Assembly: GCA_017431405.1 (NCBI GenBank)
Contig: JAFRLB010000102.1
Span: 1 to 35,179 of the forward strand
DNA from: Erysipelotrichaceae bacterium
GTDB taxonomy: Bacteria > Bacillota_I > Bacilli_A > Erysipelotrichales > Erysipelotrichaceae
Length of the DNA: 35,179 nt
Direction of reading: 5' to 3'
Below, piece after piece: positions 1 to 7,621 of the stretch. The notes below the pieces were generated by a model that was given only the letters and a program-made list of their open reading frames with translations, was not told the DNA's origin and ran no database searches. Numbering within the stretch: position 1 is the stretch's first letter; every line of letters starts with the position of its first letter. A program made the translations under genes and the position numbers.

Positions 1-34
1 GTTCATCCTGAGCCAGGATCAAACTCTCCGTTTG
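1..34 (-). rRNA. rrs: 16S ribosomal RNA, 5' end only
   Basis: The first 30 bases are the reverse complement of the universal 16S 5' region (AGAGTTTGATCCTGGCTCAG, the classical 27F primer site). By alignment with E. coli numbering, the mature 5' end should lie near position 34. The gene runs off the left edge, so only its first bases are present. This marks the start of a ribosomal RNA operon transcribed leftwards, away from the rest of the window. Confidence 0.97.
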
Positions 35-237
35 ATTTATTATAGCTCTTTATTTTTTTCCTAATTTCTTGCGTTCGCTTAGTACTATCTTTGTTTTCCG
101 TACTTCCGAAACTCGTTTTAATTGACGTTTGTTTCTGTTTGTTTCTCAAAGAACGATTCCCTCATTTTGAGGAATTTCGCCCGCGCTCTTTTCGGCGCGT
201 GCTTTAATATACTACATCACCAACCCACCCTTGTCAA
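35..237 (-). promoter_or_regulatory. rRNA operon promoter and leader
   Basis: On the minus strand there is a consensus -35 TTGACA (232-237), a 17-base spacer and -10 TAGTAT (209-214), so transcription should start near 202. A/T-rich runs at 238-275, upstream of the -35, look like an UP element. The leader of about 170 bases holds a GC-rich hairpin (CGCGC/GCGCG, about 184-200), a second hairpin at 155-174, and GTTCTTTGA at 146-154, which resembles a boxA antitermination element. The rest of the stretch up to the terminator at 323 shows no gene. Confidence 0.85.
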
Positions 238-322
238 CAACTTTTTTCAAAAAAATTTCAATATTTTTTAAACCTCATTTTGGGCCTTATTTTAAAGGCT
301 TTTTTGGCATTTACAAAATAAA

Positions 323-338
323 AGGACCACATGGTCCT
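323..338 (-). terminator. Terminator of the export/AlkZ operon
   Basis: The near-perfect palindrome AGGACCACATGGTCCT is followed on the minus strand by TTTATTTTG. It overlaps the stop codon of the AlkZ-related gene and separates that operon from the rRNA promoter. Confidence 0.8.
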
Positions 339-1032
339 AAATAATTTTTTTGTTTTTATAGCCTAAAATTTTGCCGATTTTTACCGGTTTTGCATCAGGG
401 AATTTTTTCTTCAATTGCTTAAGCATTCTGTCGAACGATTCTTCCGGTGTGCGCTTGTAAACTTTAGTTCTGAATGACTTGCCAAGATATAATTCAGGAG
501 TAGTATATCTGGCTAAGCCCCAGCCATAAGGTTCACCATTCTTTCCGGTTTCATACTCAAAGTCACAGGTAATGGCATATGTCTGCATCTGCAGTCTGGT
601 CATGATCGTATCAAAACCACCCTTGCCTTCCTTGCCCCAGTATCCTGTTCTTTGTCTTATTACCTTAGATATTACCGACTTCTGCTTAATGAGTTCCTCA
701 TAGATGTTCTTATCAACCATTTCAACCTTGAGGCCATCATCTTCTCTGGAATCAAAGTCATAGCCATCTCTTCTGAAATTGGCAAAGTCAGGGAACCACT
801 TTGTCGAAATGAAACCGGCCTTGCCATTAAAGAACTTGCCATAGACACAGTTTCCCATTCTTAAAACCGGTCCCTTCCATTCCCATGGCCCTTCCTGCTT
901 GGTAAACCAGATCTCTACAGGAGTATGTTCCTCTATTGAGAATCCTTCTACCTCGTTGGCAAAAAAAGGCAGAAAGCCGATATCCTGTACGGCATTATAA
1001 ATGTCTTCTGCGCTTCTTATTACCCAGTTCAT
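337..1032 (-). CDS. AlkZ-related (YcaQ-like) protein
   Basis: A soluble protein of 231 residues with no signal peptide. It has the highly conserved look of the small 'AlkZ-related' proteins of Gram-positive bacteria: motifs SAEDIY, GFLPFF, EEGPWEWKGP-like (QEGPWEWKGP), KFFNGKAGF, WFPDFANFRRDGYDFD and GFDTIMTRLQMQTY. That family is distantly related to the winged-helix DNA glycosylase AlkZ/YcaQ, but I cannot see the glycosylase active site and a repair role is only inferred. I chose ATG at 1032: AGGAAG lies 8 bases upstream. An in-frame TTG at 1038 would be only 2 bases from it. The start lies just after the stop of the small membrane peptide, so translation is probably coupled. It is the last gene of its operon. 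Confidence 0.65.
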   Translation of the reverse strand: MNWVIRSAEDIYNAVQDIGFLPFFANEVEGFSIEEHTPVEIWFTKQEGPWEWKGPVLRMGNCVYGKFFNGKAGFISTKWFPDFANFRRDGYDFDSREDDGLKVEMVDKNIYEELIKQKSVISKVIRQRTGYWGKEGKGGFDTIMTRLQMQTYAITCDFEYETGKNGEPYGWGLARYTTPELYLGKSFRTKVYKRTPEESFDRMLKQLKKKFPDAKPVKIGKILGYKNKKII

Positions 1033-1034
1033 TA

Positions 1035-1115
1035 TCAAAACTTCCTGCCTATCAGAATTATGATCAGTATTGATATGGCCGTCATGAGTAACGGTACTAA
1101 TAGTTTCAGTTTCAT
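1035..1115 (-). CDS. 26-residue membrane peptide
   Basis: A short reading frame of 26 codons plus TGA, found by reading the gap. AGAGG lies 7 bases before the ATG. The peptide starts MKLKLLVPLL, is hydrophobic through ISILIIILIG and ends in RKF, which is one membrane-spanning helix with basic ends. It starts 29 bases after the FtsX permease gene. Its TGA is 2 bases before the ATG of the AlkZ-related gene, and its last codons contain that gene's ribosome binding site, so coupling is likely. It may be a small subunit or regulator of the export complex; alternatively it is only a leader that tunes downstream translation. I do not recognise the family. Confidence 0.6.
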   Translation of the reverse strand: MKLKLLVPLLMTAISILIIILIGRKF

Positions 1116-1144
1116 AACCTAACCTCTTATACGGTTAAATTGTA

Positions 1145-2221
1145 TCACACTTTTCTAATGGCATCCATTATCGTAATATGGCTGGCCTTATAGGCCGGAT
1201 AGATGCCGCATAACCCTCCTGTCACAAGTAGCTTCACTATATCTGATAAGCACTGATAGTAATCTATTCTGATGCTCATTAAACCAGACAGATTAATTAT
1301 TCCGGCAAAGCCTATTATTAATATCCATCCAACTAATGTACCCAGCGTAAAGACAATGAAACTTTCCAACAGGAATTCCAGATAGATGTCATTATCGCCG
1401 GCTCCCATGGCTTTCTTAATGCCTATTTCATAGGTACGGGCTCTGATGTTCGACAACATGCTGTTGATCATGCCAATTAATGATACAAGTAAGCTAACAG
1501 AGGCAATGAACATTAAGACATTGCTGATCATCTCGGTAAGTAATGAAGTTGTATTTACTAACTGGCTTTGATTTATAAGAAGATAATTCCCTTCACCCAA
1601 CACCTCATCAAGATAACCGTCAATGTATCTGCCATTATTAATGAAATAATATGTTCTGTTAACCACATTATTTCCAAAGTCATAACCTGAAGGTATTAAT
1701 ACACTTTCATTTACGTCCACAAACAGATTGTCATCTGATTCTTCCAATATGCCCTTAACTTTAAAACTTATTCCATTTATAGATACCTTATCACCAACTG
1801 AAGATACACCCAGTTTCTCTGAAGCCTTACTGCCCAATACTGTACAGTTATTGTTATATTGAATATCACTTTCATCAAGGAAACTTCCCTGTCTTAGCTG
1901 TAAGGAAAACATCCTGCCAAGATCTGCATCACAGCGTGCCACCACATGATCATCATTATTGTAGGAGAAATATACTGAGGCAGTTTCAATGTCAAATTCA
2001 TTTATGAAATCTTCAAACCACTTATCATTGACATCATCACTGGAAAACATCTGTAACATCGTAACATTAAGGCCAAGATTACCTAACTGTTCATCAATGC
2101 TTTTAATGACATTGTCAGAAAGAATACTGACCATCAGAATCAGAAATACGGCCATGGCATTTGCCACGATGTTCAGATAGAACTGATGGCGGTGATACCA
2201 GATGTTACTTACTAACCACAT
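1145..2221 (-). CDS. FtsX/MacB-type ABC transporter permease
   Basis: A 358-residue membrane protein with the MacB/FtsX plan: one N-terminal helix (about residues 12-32), a large extracytoplasmic domain (about 33-225), then three C-terminal helices. Between the last helices lies the typical TYEIGIKKAMGA coupling segment, which contacts the ATPase. It would form the membrane half of a type VII ABC system that uses ATP to pull or export a substrate (peptide, antibiotic or lipoprotein) outside the membrane. The better start is ATG at 2221: GGAG lies 7 bases before it, while an ATG at 2227 sits directly on that site. It overlaps the end of the ATPase gene by 17 bases. Confidence 0.88.
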   Translation of the reverse strand: MWLVSNIWYHRHQFYLNIVANAMAVFLILMVSILSDNVIKSIDEQLGNLGLNVTMLQMFSSDDVNDKWFEDFINEFDIETASVYFSYNNDDHVVARCDADLGRMFSLQLRQGSFLDESDIQYNNNCTVLGSKASEKLGVSSVGDKVSINGISFKVKGILEESDDNLFVDVNESVLIPSGYDFGNNVVNRTYYFINNGRYIDGYLDEVLGEGNYLLINQSQLVNTTSLLTEMISNVLMFIASVSLLVSLIGMINSMLSNIRARTYEIGIKKAMGAGDNDIYLEFLLESFIVFTLGTLVGWILIIGFAGIINLSGLMSIRIDYYQCLSDIVKLLVTGGLCGIYPAYKASHITIMDAIRKV

Positions 2222-2864
2222 GACCATTCTCCAACACTATCACTCTTTCAGCCTGAGAGGCTATTTTCTCATCATGAGTAACGATTACGACCGTTACGCC
2301 ATAGTTTCTTAAGTCAGCCAGTAACTTAACTATGTTACTGGCATTCTTTCTGTCCAGGGCTCCTGTTGGCTCATCAGCTAAGACAACCTTTACCCCACTT
2401 ACCAATGTCCGCGCTATTGCCACTCGCTGCTTCTGACCGCCAGACAACTGGTCCGGCCTGAAGTTTCCATAGCCCTTTAATCCAACCATGTTTAGCTGTT
2501 TATCCAGAAAGCTCTTATCAATGTTTTTCTTCTGATATATTAACGGTAACCTGATGTTTTCATAGACATTAAGATAGGGCAATAAGTGGAACTCCTGAAA
2601 GATCATTCCAACTTCATTGCGGAAGAAGTCTGTCATCATTTTTGAATCAAAGTCATTTACCACCTTATTATCATATAAATAAAGCCCTTCATCACATTTC
2701 GTATAACCGGCCATTATGTTTAACAAGGTAGTCTTGCCACTGCCACTGTGACCGGTAATGGCCGTAAAGCTGTTATCCTTTATATCAATACTGACTTTAT
2801 CCAGTGCCTTGACAACAGTATCACCCACAACATAGTTCTTACATATGTCAATTAACCTGATCAT
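2205..2864 (-). CDS. MacB/LolD-type ABC transporter ATPase
   Basis: A 219-residue ATP-binding subunit. It has Walker A GHSGSGKTT, a Q-loop near MIFQEFHLLPYLNVYENI, the signature LSGGQKQRVAIARTL, Walker B VVLADEPTGALD and the H-loop VTHD, in the right order. The length and the LPLIYQ-type region fit the MacB/LolD/FtsE subgroup that works with FtsX-like permeases. The start is ATG at 2864, with AAAGGTG 7 bases upstream. Longer versions would begin inside the upstream gene with no ribosome site. It overlaps the adaptor gene by 17 bases and the permease gene by 17 bases, so all three are translationally linked. Confidence 0.93.
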   Translation of the reverse strand: MIRLIDICKNYVVGDTVVKALDKVSIDIKDNSFTAITGHSGSGKTTLLNIMAGYTKCDEGLYLYDNKVVNDFDSKMMTDFFRNEVGMIFQEFHLLPYLNVYENIRLPLIYQKKNIDKSFLDKQLNMVGLKGYGNFRPDQLSGGQKQRVAIARTLVSGVKVVLADEPTGALDRKNASNIVKLLADLRNYGVTVVIVTHDEKIASQAERVIVLENGHVVSK

Positions 2865-3675
2865 CTTCCAGCACCTTTCTGATGGTTTCGTTAATGATGC
2901 AGACACTTTTACCTTCCAGGTTTACTCCTTCGATGACTGCGTTATTCTCATCACTTCCTCTTACATTTACCTTTATTAAATACTTACCAGTTTCATCAGG
3001 TTCACTTAGCCATTGGCCATCAAGAAGATAATAACCGTTAACTGTTTCATAGATGGCTCTCTTATCTACCAGTAAGACATTATCCAGGCTGTTCAGTGAA
3101 ATTGTGACATTACCCTGCTGGTTCAGTTTCAGGTTTTCAAGCGTATCAAAACTGAATATAACTTCATATACGGTATCACCATCTCTTCTTATGCCATAAT
3201 CCTTCTTGCCGGTGACGGTAATCAGATAATCCTTACTGTCTGTAGTGAAGAGATGCTGACTGTTAAGAGATATCTGATCGTAATATTTTTCCTTTAATAA
3301 AACTGTAAGGTAGTAACTGCTGTCATATATCTGGACACTGTCAGCGGTAATGGCATACAGATAGCCATCTATTTCACTCTTAAGTTCCTTTTCATTACCT
3401 TCAGGATCCTTATACTTAAGGATCACGTCATCCTTATGCAGATAATCAGTTTCCTTATAGTTAACACTGCTGATCATGCCATTGTAAAAGAAACTGTGCA
3501 GATTACTGGTCACAGTCCCATAAGTCTTATAATTCCTTTGAAATGAACCCAGACTGACCTGGGTAACCTCCATGTTATCCAACAGAATGTTATTGCCAAT
3601 ATGAGTCAATGCCGTTAATACTGCCAGTATGGCAATCAGAACAATGGCTCCTATTATTAGTCTTTTCTTTTTCAC
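2848..3675 (-). CDS. MacA/HlyD-like adaptor protein of ABC exporter
   Basis: 275 residues with basic KKKR, one membrane helix (about 6-22) and an extracytoplasmic body. Position and shape match the adaptor (membrane-fusion-like) partner encoded ahead of MacB-type ATPase/permease pairs in Gram-positive bacteria. The sequence itself is diverged: it has a biotinyl/lipoyl-like segment (about 55-115, GTVTSN... YLYAIT) and beta-rich C-terminal part, but I see no long hairpin of helices. The start is GTG, with GGAGG 9 bases upstream, and the start codon lies within one arm of an 11-bp inverted repeat. First gene of the operon. Confidence 0.7.
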   Translation of the reverse strand: MKKKRLIIGAIVLIAILAVLTALTHIGNNILLDNMEVTQVSLGSFQRNYKTYGTVTSNLHSFFYNGMISSVNYKETDYLHKDDVILKYKDPEGNEKELKSEIDGYLYAITADSVQIYDSSYYLTVLLKEKYYDQISLNSQHLFTTDSKDYLITVTGKKDYGIRRDGDTVYEVIFSFDTLENLKLNQQGNVTISLNSLDNVLLVDKRAIYETVNGYYLLDGQWLSEPDETGKYLIKVNVRGSDENNAVIEGVNLEGKSVCIINETIRKVLEDDQVN

Positions 3676-3716
3676 AGCCTTATTCCTCCATTTACCTATA
3701 TTGTTAATAAGGCTGT
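3674..3716 (-). promoter_or_regulatory. 11-bp inverted repeat around the ribosome site of the exporter operon
   Basis: Perfect arms ACAGCCTTATT (3716-3706) and AATAAGGCTGT (3684-3674) enclose 21 bases that contain GGAGG. The second arm covers the first two bases of the GTG start codon. As RNA this would hide the start; as DNA it could be an operator for an unlinked repressor. I see no clear -35/-10 pair, so which reading applies is open. Confidence 0.55.
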
Positions 3717-3728
3717 TTACCTAATAAA

Positions 3729-3746
3729 AAACTGCCGAAGCAGTTT
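3729..3746 (-). terminator. Terminator of rmuC-yitT operon
   Basis: AAACTGC, loop TTCG, GCAGTTT and then TTTATTAG on the minus strand. The stable UUCG-type loop and T run are typical of an intrinsic terminator. It overlaps the stop codon of the YitT gene. Confidence 0.9.
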
Positions 3747-4602
3747 AATATGGTTTCTGATTGAAATTTCCGATGACTCTTTCTGAGTCCATGATGTTTA
3801 CGAAAGCCTTAGGATCGACCCTCATGATCAGGTTAATAAAATCCTGTTCTTCATATTTACCGACAACGGTATACAGAACATTCTTGTTCTGATGTGAGTA
3901 ACCGCCTACCCCGGTAAAGTGAGTAACGGAATGGTTGTACTTTTCATATACTGCCTGTCGTATTTCTTCAGGCTTATCAGTAATGATGATGAAGCAGGAA
4001 CGTTTGTAACGGCTGTCATAAATGTCCAAAACCTGCGTCTGTACATATTGGAAGATGATTGAGTAAAGTGAAATATCCCAACCATACATCAAGCCGGTAA
4101 CGATCAGCATGGCTGCGTTAAAGGCAAAGATGGTGTTCCACATTGACTTCTGTTTCTTTTTAGCATAGTAAATGCCAACGAAGTCGGTACCGCCACCGCA
4201 GCCTCCTGCCAATAGCATCAAGGCACCTGATATGCCACCTAAGATACCGCCGAATACACTTATTAAAAGAATATCATCAGTTACATAAATGGTTGGTATT
4301 AATTCAACAAACAAGCTTGTTGCGACGACATCGACCAATGAGACATAAGTAAACTTACGGCCAACGGCGTTGAATACCAGCAGGGTACAAGGTATGTTGA
4401 ACAGCAGGTAAACAAAGCTGTAATTAAGCTTTATGTTAAATGATGTTTCGGCTATTCTGACGATCATGAGTGACAAGCCGGAAAAACCGCCTGGCACCAA
4501 TGCTCCTGCCGCAACGAATGAGTTAATGTTTATGGCAGCTACCAAACCGGCCAAGATGGCCAGGATGACCCTTACAACGATATTACTGGTCAGATTCTTC
4601 AT
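3745..4602 (-). CDS. YitT family membrane protein
   Basis: 285 residues. The N-terminal part holds five or six membrane helices with glycine-rich motifs typical of the YitT family (GALVPGGFSGLSLM, GGILGGISGALMLLAGGCGGGTDFVG). The last 80 residues form the soluble DUF2179 domain (ITDKPEEIRQAVYEK, GVGGYSHQNKNVLYTVV, DPKAFVNIMDSERVIGNF). The transported substrate of the family is not settled. The start is ATG at 4602, 9 bases after AGAGG. It overlaps the end of rmuC by 20 bases, so the pair is coupled. Confidence 0.9.
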   Translation of the reverse strand: MKNLTSNIVVRVILAILAGLVAAININSFVAAGALVPGGFSGLSLMIVRIAETSFNIKLNYSFVYLLFNIPCTLLVFNAVGRKFTYVSLVDVVATSLFVELIPTIYVTDDILLISVFGGILGGISGALMLLAGGCGGGTDFVGIYYAKKKQKSMWNTIFAFNAAMLIVTGLMYGWDISLYSIIFQYVQTQVLDIYDSRYKRSCFIIITDKPEEIRQAVYEKYNHSVTHFTGVGGYSHQNKNVLYTVVGKYEEQDFINLIMRVDPKAFVNIMDSERVIGNFNQKPY

Positions 4603-5695
4603 GTGCAACAACCTCTTCAGCTTCTTCTAATTCTACATTATCTATTTTTTTAAATTGATTTACAATCTTTTTCGCTGTAATGTCAAAAGATTGTACGTCG
4701 CCGGCTGTTTTTTCGAAGTCGCGGGCTATTGTGTTCCATCTTTCAGAGAAGCGATTGAATTCATTTGCCAGTTTCTTAAGCTCCTGCTGCATTTCTCCAA
4801 CTTTTTCATTTCTTGCCTGGCCTAGATAAATAGCTTTTATAGCTGTAATGTAGGCCATTAAAGTCGTTGGTGAAACAATGTAGACATGACACTTGTATGA
4901 ATATTCAATTACATCAGGATAATGGCCATACAGTTCAGCGAACACGGCTTCGGCCGGTATGAACATGTAGGCAAATTCACTTGTTTCTTCAGCAGTAACA
5001 TATTTGGTCGCAATGTCCTTAATGTGCTTTATGCAGTCATTCTTGAAATGCTTGCGGGCAATTTCCTGCTGCTGTTTGTTATAGTCCTGATTATACATGC
5101 GGTTATAGTTTTCAAGTGGAAACTTGGAATCTACCGGAATCAGTCCCAGTGGCTTAGGTGCCACGATTACGGCGTCAACGATGTTCCCATTGGAAAGCTT
5201 ATACTGCTTATGGAATCTTTCATCATTTACCCCAAAGGAGTTTTCCAGAATGGAATATAACTCTACTTCCCCGAACATGCCTCTGGTCTTCTTATCAGTA
5301 AGAATGTTCTGCAAGGAAGTAATGTCCTTTGATAATTCAGTCAGATTCTGCTGGTTTTCCTGAAGTCTGGCCATCTGAACAAGAACATCAGAAAAGGCCT
5401 GGTTAGTCTTTTCCATGTTGACTCTCAGGTTTTCATTGACATTGGTTTCAATGTTACTCATGCGGTTGACTGTATATTCATTATAGGAATTAATGTCGTT
5501 TTTGATCGCATTGGTAATATTGAGCTGGAAATCACTCATTTCCTTAGTTATGTCAAGATGCAGGTCATGGATCTGCTGCTGGGTAGTCTGTAACATCTTG
5601 TTACGGGAACTGTTCACCACAAAAACAACCACTACTATTACCAAAGCAAATAATAAACCTAATATTATAAGCAGTGCCTGATTATCTGACAGCAT
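4583..5695 (-). CDS. rmuC: RmuC family DNA recombination protein
   Basis: 370 residues: an N-terminal membrane anchor (about 7-27), a long coiled coil (about 30-135) and the RmuC nuclease-like core. The core shows TRGMFGEVELYSILE, the VDAVIV and PVDSKFPLENYNRM motifs, and the AYMFIPAEAVFAELY region. RmuC limits rearrangements at inverted repeats in E. coli and has a restriction-endonuclease-like fold. Here it would be membrane-tethered. The ribosome site is AAGGAG, 8 bases before the ATG. The gene has its own extended -10 promoter and is followed by yitT. Confidence 0.9.
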   Translation of the reverse strand: MLSDNQALLIILGLLFALVIVVVVFVVNSSRNKMLQTTQQQIHDLHLDITKEMSDFQLNITNAIKNDINSYNEYTVNRMSNIETNVNENLRVNMEKTNQAFSDVLVQMARLQENQQNLTELSKDITSLQNILTDKKTRGMFGEVELYSILENSFGVNDERFHKQYKLSNGNIVDAVIVAPKPLGLIPVDSKFPLENYNRMYNQDYNKQQQEIARKHFKNDCIKHIKDIATKYVTAEETSEFAYMFIPAEAVFAELYGHYPDVIEYSYKCHVYIVSPTTLMAYITAIKAIYLGQARNEKVGEMQQELKKLANEFNRFSERWNTIARDFEKTAGDVQSFDITAKKIVNQFKKIDNVELEEAEEVVAHEESDQ

Positions 5696-5721
5696 TCTAC
5701 CATCTCCTTCACATCCACCCC

Positions 5722-5730
5722 ATTATAACA
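5722..5730 (-). promoter_or_regulatory. Extended -10 promoter of rmuC
   Basis: TGTTATAAT on the minus strand: a perfect -10 (5722-5727) with the extended TGn element. I see no good -35, which fits extended -10 promoters. The start would fall about 20 bases before the ribosome site of rmuC. Confidence 0.7.
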
Positions 5731-5734
5731 CAAA

Positions 5735-5754
5735 AGAGCCTTTATCTAGGCTCT
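5735..5754 (-). terminator. Terminator after ridA
   Basis: AGAGCCT and AGGCTCT with a six-base loop, followed by TTTTG. The tail is short, so it may be leaky. It sits directly against the rmuC promoter. Confidence 0.7.
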
Positions 5755-5776
5755 CGCTTATCTCTCTTATTAATGA

Positions 5777-6217
5777 TTATTCGCAACCGTTACAGCCTGA
5801 GCAACAAGACTTTTCTCTTGGCTTTTCATATGGTGTTGTATCGATTACGATGCACTCGATTTCAACCTGAGCCCCCTTTGGTAAGGCTCCTACCTGTACG
5901 GCACTTCTGGCCGGGTATGGTTCATCAAAGTACTGAGCATATACTTCATTCATTTCAGCGAAGTTATTCATGTCAGTTAAGAATACCGTTGTCTTCATGA
6001 TGTGTCTTGTTTCCAGACCCAGTTCATCAAGAATGGCAATGATGTTCTGCATGACCTGATGAGTCTGCTGGCCGATTGAACCATGAACCATTTCATTGGT
6101 TGCAGGATCTACCGGGATCTGACCTGACAGGAATACAAAGTCACCTAATTTAACTGCCGGTGAATATGGACCTATGGCTGCCGGTGCGTTGGCAGGCTTG
6201 ATAGCTTTTACAAACAT
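5777..6217 (-). CDS. ridA: RidA family enamine/imine deaminase with cysteine-rich tail
   Basis: The first 127 residues are a standard RidA (YjgF/YER057c/UK114) protein: AIGPYSPAVK, FVFLSGQIPVDP, MKTTVFLTDM and PARSAVQVGALPKGAQVEIECI, including the arginine that binds the substrate carboxylate. RidA hydrolyses reactive enamines/imines made by PLP enzymes. The protein is 146 residues, longer than the usual 125-130: the extra tail ends CCSGCNGCE, with four cysteines in the last eight residues. GGAGG precedes the ATG. The gene follows a small membrane protein gene, with 2 bases between stop and start. Confidence 0.95.
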   Translation of the reverse strand: MFVKAIKPANAPAAIGPYSPAVKLGDFVFLSGQIPVDPATNEMVHGSIGQQTHQVMQNIIAILDELGLETRHIMKTTVFLTDMNNFAEMNEVYAQYFDEPYPARSAVQVGALPKGAQVEIECIVIDTTPYEKPREKSCCSGCNGCE

Positions 6218-6219
6218 TA

Positions 6220-6390
6220 TTATTTATCCTCCAGTCTTTCAAACTTGTTAATACTGTAATAATCAGCTTCTTCTTTCAAATGTCTGGCGGTAACGCTGAT
6301 GCTGAAGGCATGAAAAAGAAGGCCTACGATGGCCACTAAGATCAATATTACTGAAAAAACTGACATTATGTCATTAATGCTTTCTAACAT
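6220..6390 (-). CDS. 56-residue membrane protein
   Basis: A frame of 56 codons plus TAA. AAGAGG lies 9 bases before the ATG. Residues 9-31 (MSVFSVILILVAIVGLLF) form one membrane helix, followed by a charged tail (ARHLKEEADYYSINKFERLEDK). The plan is a short single-pass protein with a soluble C-terminus. Its stop is 2 bases before the ridA start and the ridA ribosome site lies in its last codons, so the two are probably translated together. Not recognised. Confidence 0.75.
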   Translation of the reverse strand: MLESINDIMSVFSVILILVAIVGLLFHAFSISVTARHLKEEADYYSINKFERLEDK

Positions 6391-6413
6391 CAATACTACC
6401 TCTTGACTCTATT

Positions 6414-6442
6414 AAGATACTATTAATAATACTTATCTTCAA
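6414..6442 (-). promoter_or_regulatory. Promoter of the small membrane protein-ridA operon
   Basis: TTGAAG (6437-6442), 17 bases, TATCTT (6414-6419) on the minus strand. It lies between the end of trmL and the 56-residue gene and gives a leader of about 17 bases. Confidence 0.6.
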
Positions 6443-6452
6443 GCAATATACC

Positions 6453-6971
6453 TTACCATTTGCCGTCTTCCAGGAAGCTTGCTCCCTTTTGGACTTCGTC
6501 GGTTGAAAGATTTGGATAACCTAACTGACGTAACACTTCATATACCATTATGGCAACGGTATTGGAAAGATTCAGACTTCTGGCTTCAGGCATCATCGGC
6601 ACTCTGACACAATGATCAAGATGGTCAAACAGGATCTGTTTAGGGATTCCCGTTGACTCCCTGCCAAATACCAGATAGATATCTCCATTACATTCAGTAT
6701 AGTCAAACTTATCCTGAGACTTATGACCGTATCTGGTCAGAAAGAACATGTTTTCCGGCTTACAGGAATCTAAGAAGTCCTGCCAGTTAAGATGTTCATG
6801 AATGCTGGCCTTGTCAATGTAGTCCATTCCAGCTCTCTGCAAATGCTTCTCATTAAAGACAAAGCCATATGGTTTTATTAAATGCAGTTCACTGCCGGTA
6901 GCCATCGCTGTTCTGATGATGTTACCGGTGTTCTGCGGGATTTCCGGTTCATACAATACAATGTGGATCAT
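6453..6971 (-). CDS. trmL: tRNA (cytidine(34)-2'-O)-methyltransferase TrmL
   Basis: 172 residues of the SPOUT class. Seen: MIHIVLYEPEIPQNTGNIIRT at the N-terminus, the LVFGRESTGIP motif 2, and MPEARSLNLSNTVAIMVYEVLRQ motif 3, which together form the trefoil knot that binds S-adenosylmethionine. TrmL methylates the ribose at wobble position 34 of tRNA-Leu isoacceptors; a tRNA-Leu(CAA), one class of its known targets, lies elsewhere in this window. The ATG overlaps the stop of the preceding gene (ATGA). Last gene of the seven-gene operon. Confidence 0.95.
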   Translation of the reverse strand: MIHIVLYEPEIPQNTGNIIRTAMATGSELHLIKPYGFVFNEKHLQRAGMDYIDKASIHEHLNWQDFLDSCKPENMFFLTRYGHKSQDKFDYTECNGDIYLVFGRESTGIPKQILFDHLDHCVRVPMMPEARSLNLSNTVAIMVYEVLRQLGYPNLSTDEVQKGASFLEDGKW

Positions 6972-7621
6972 ACATTACCCTTTCTTAACTTCCTGTTCTC
7001 ACTAATTATGAAGAAGGCACATAAGCCAATCATCACTAAGGCAATCAGTATTGCACAGTTACGGAAAAACTCTTCCGGTAAGACGTTGATTATTTCATCT
7101 TCATATGGATCAAAGATCCAGTTGGTCTTACCTGGGAAGAAGATGTGGTGGAATGTGATAAAGGCCTTATTAAAATCAATGGCACACAAGAAGCCCAGCA
7201 GAACTGTTACGACTAACAAAAGCACTGAGCCGTTATAGCGTGGCGTATGAATCTTATAGTCGGGCTTAATGCCTTTCTTTGAAAGTATCCGGGCGATTAC
7301 TAAAATGACCGTGGAAACTATCAGAACGATGAAATCCAGTCTGAACAGTACGGTTACATCCGCAAAGTGAGCCTTCCCGCTTTCAGAATACTTCATTACA
7401 CCGGTAGAAAACTCCTTGCCGAAAACACATGAGTCCATCATTTCATCATAGGCCTGCTTGATTTCAGTTTCAGTAAAGCCACTGTATTCAACCAGGTGCA
7501 TTGGTTTGATGTGCCAGTAAAAAAACGGTCTGAACAGTAATGGAACCGCAATTGAGAATGCCAAGATGAAAGCCATCCAGTTAACTGACAGTATCCAGTT
7601 GAGTATCCTGCTTCTTTTCAT
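6968..7621 (-). CDS. DUF1461 (TIGR01906) integral membrane protein
   Basis: 217 residues with about four membrane helices (about 11-31, 95-112, 131-150, 187-207). The conserved family stretch FHHIFFPGKTNWIFDPYEDE followed by INVLPEEFF is present, as is HFADV. Members are widespread in Gram-positive bacteria and of unknown function. The start codon follows the stop of rdgB directly (TAA ATG), and its end overlaps trmL by four bases. Confidence 0.88.
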   Translation of the reverse strand: MKRSRILNWILSVNWMAFILAFSIAVPLLFRPFFYWHIKPMHLVEYSGFTETEIKQAYDEMMDSCVFGKEFSTGVMKYSESGKAHFADVTVLFRLDFIVLIVSTVILVIARILSKKGIKPDYKIHTPRYNGSVLLLVVTVLLGFLCAIDFNKAFITFHHIFFPGKTNWIFDPYEDEIINVLPEEFFRNCAILIALVMIGLCAFFIISENRKLRKGNV

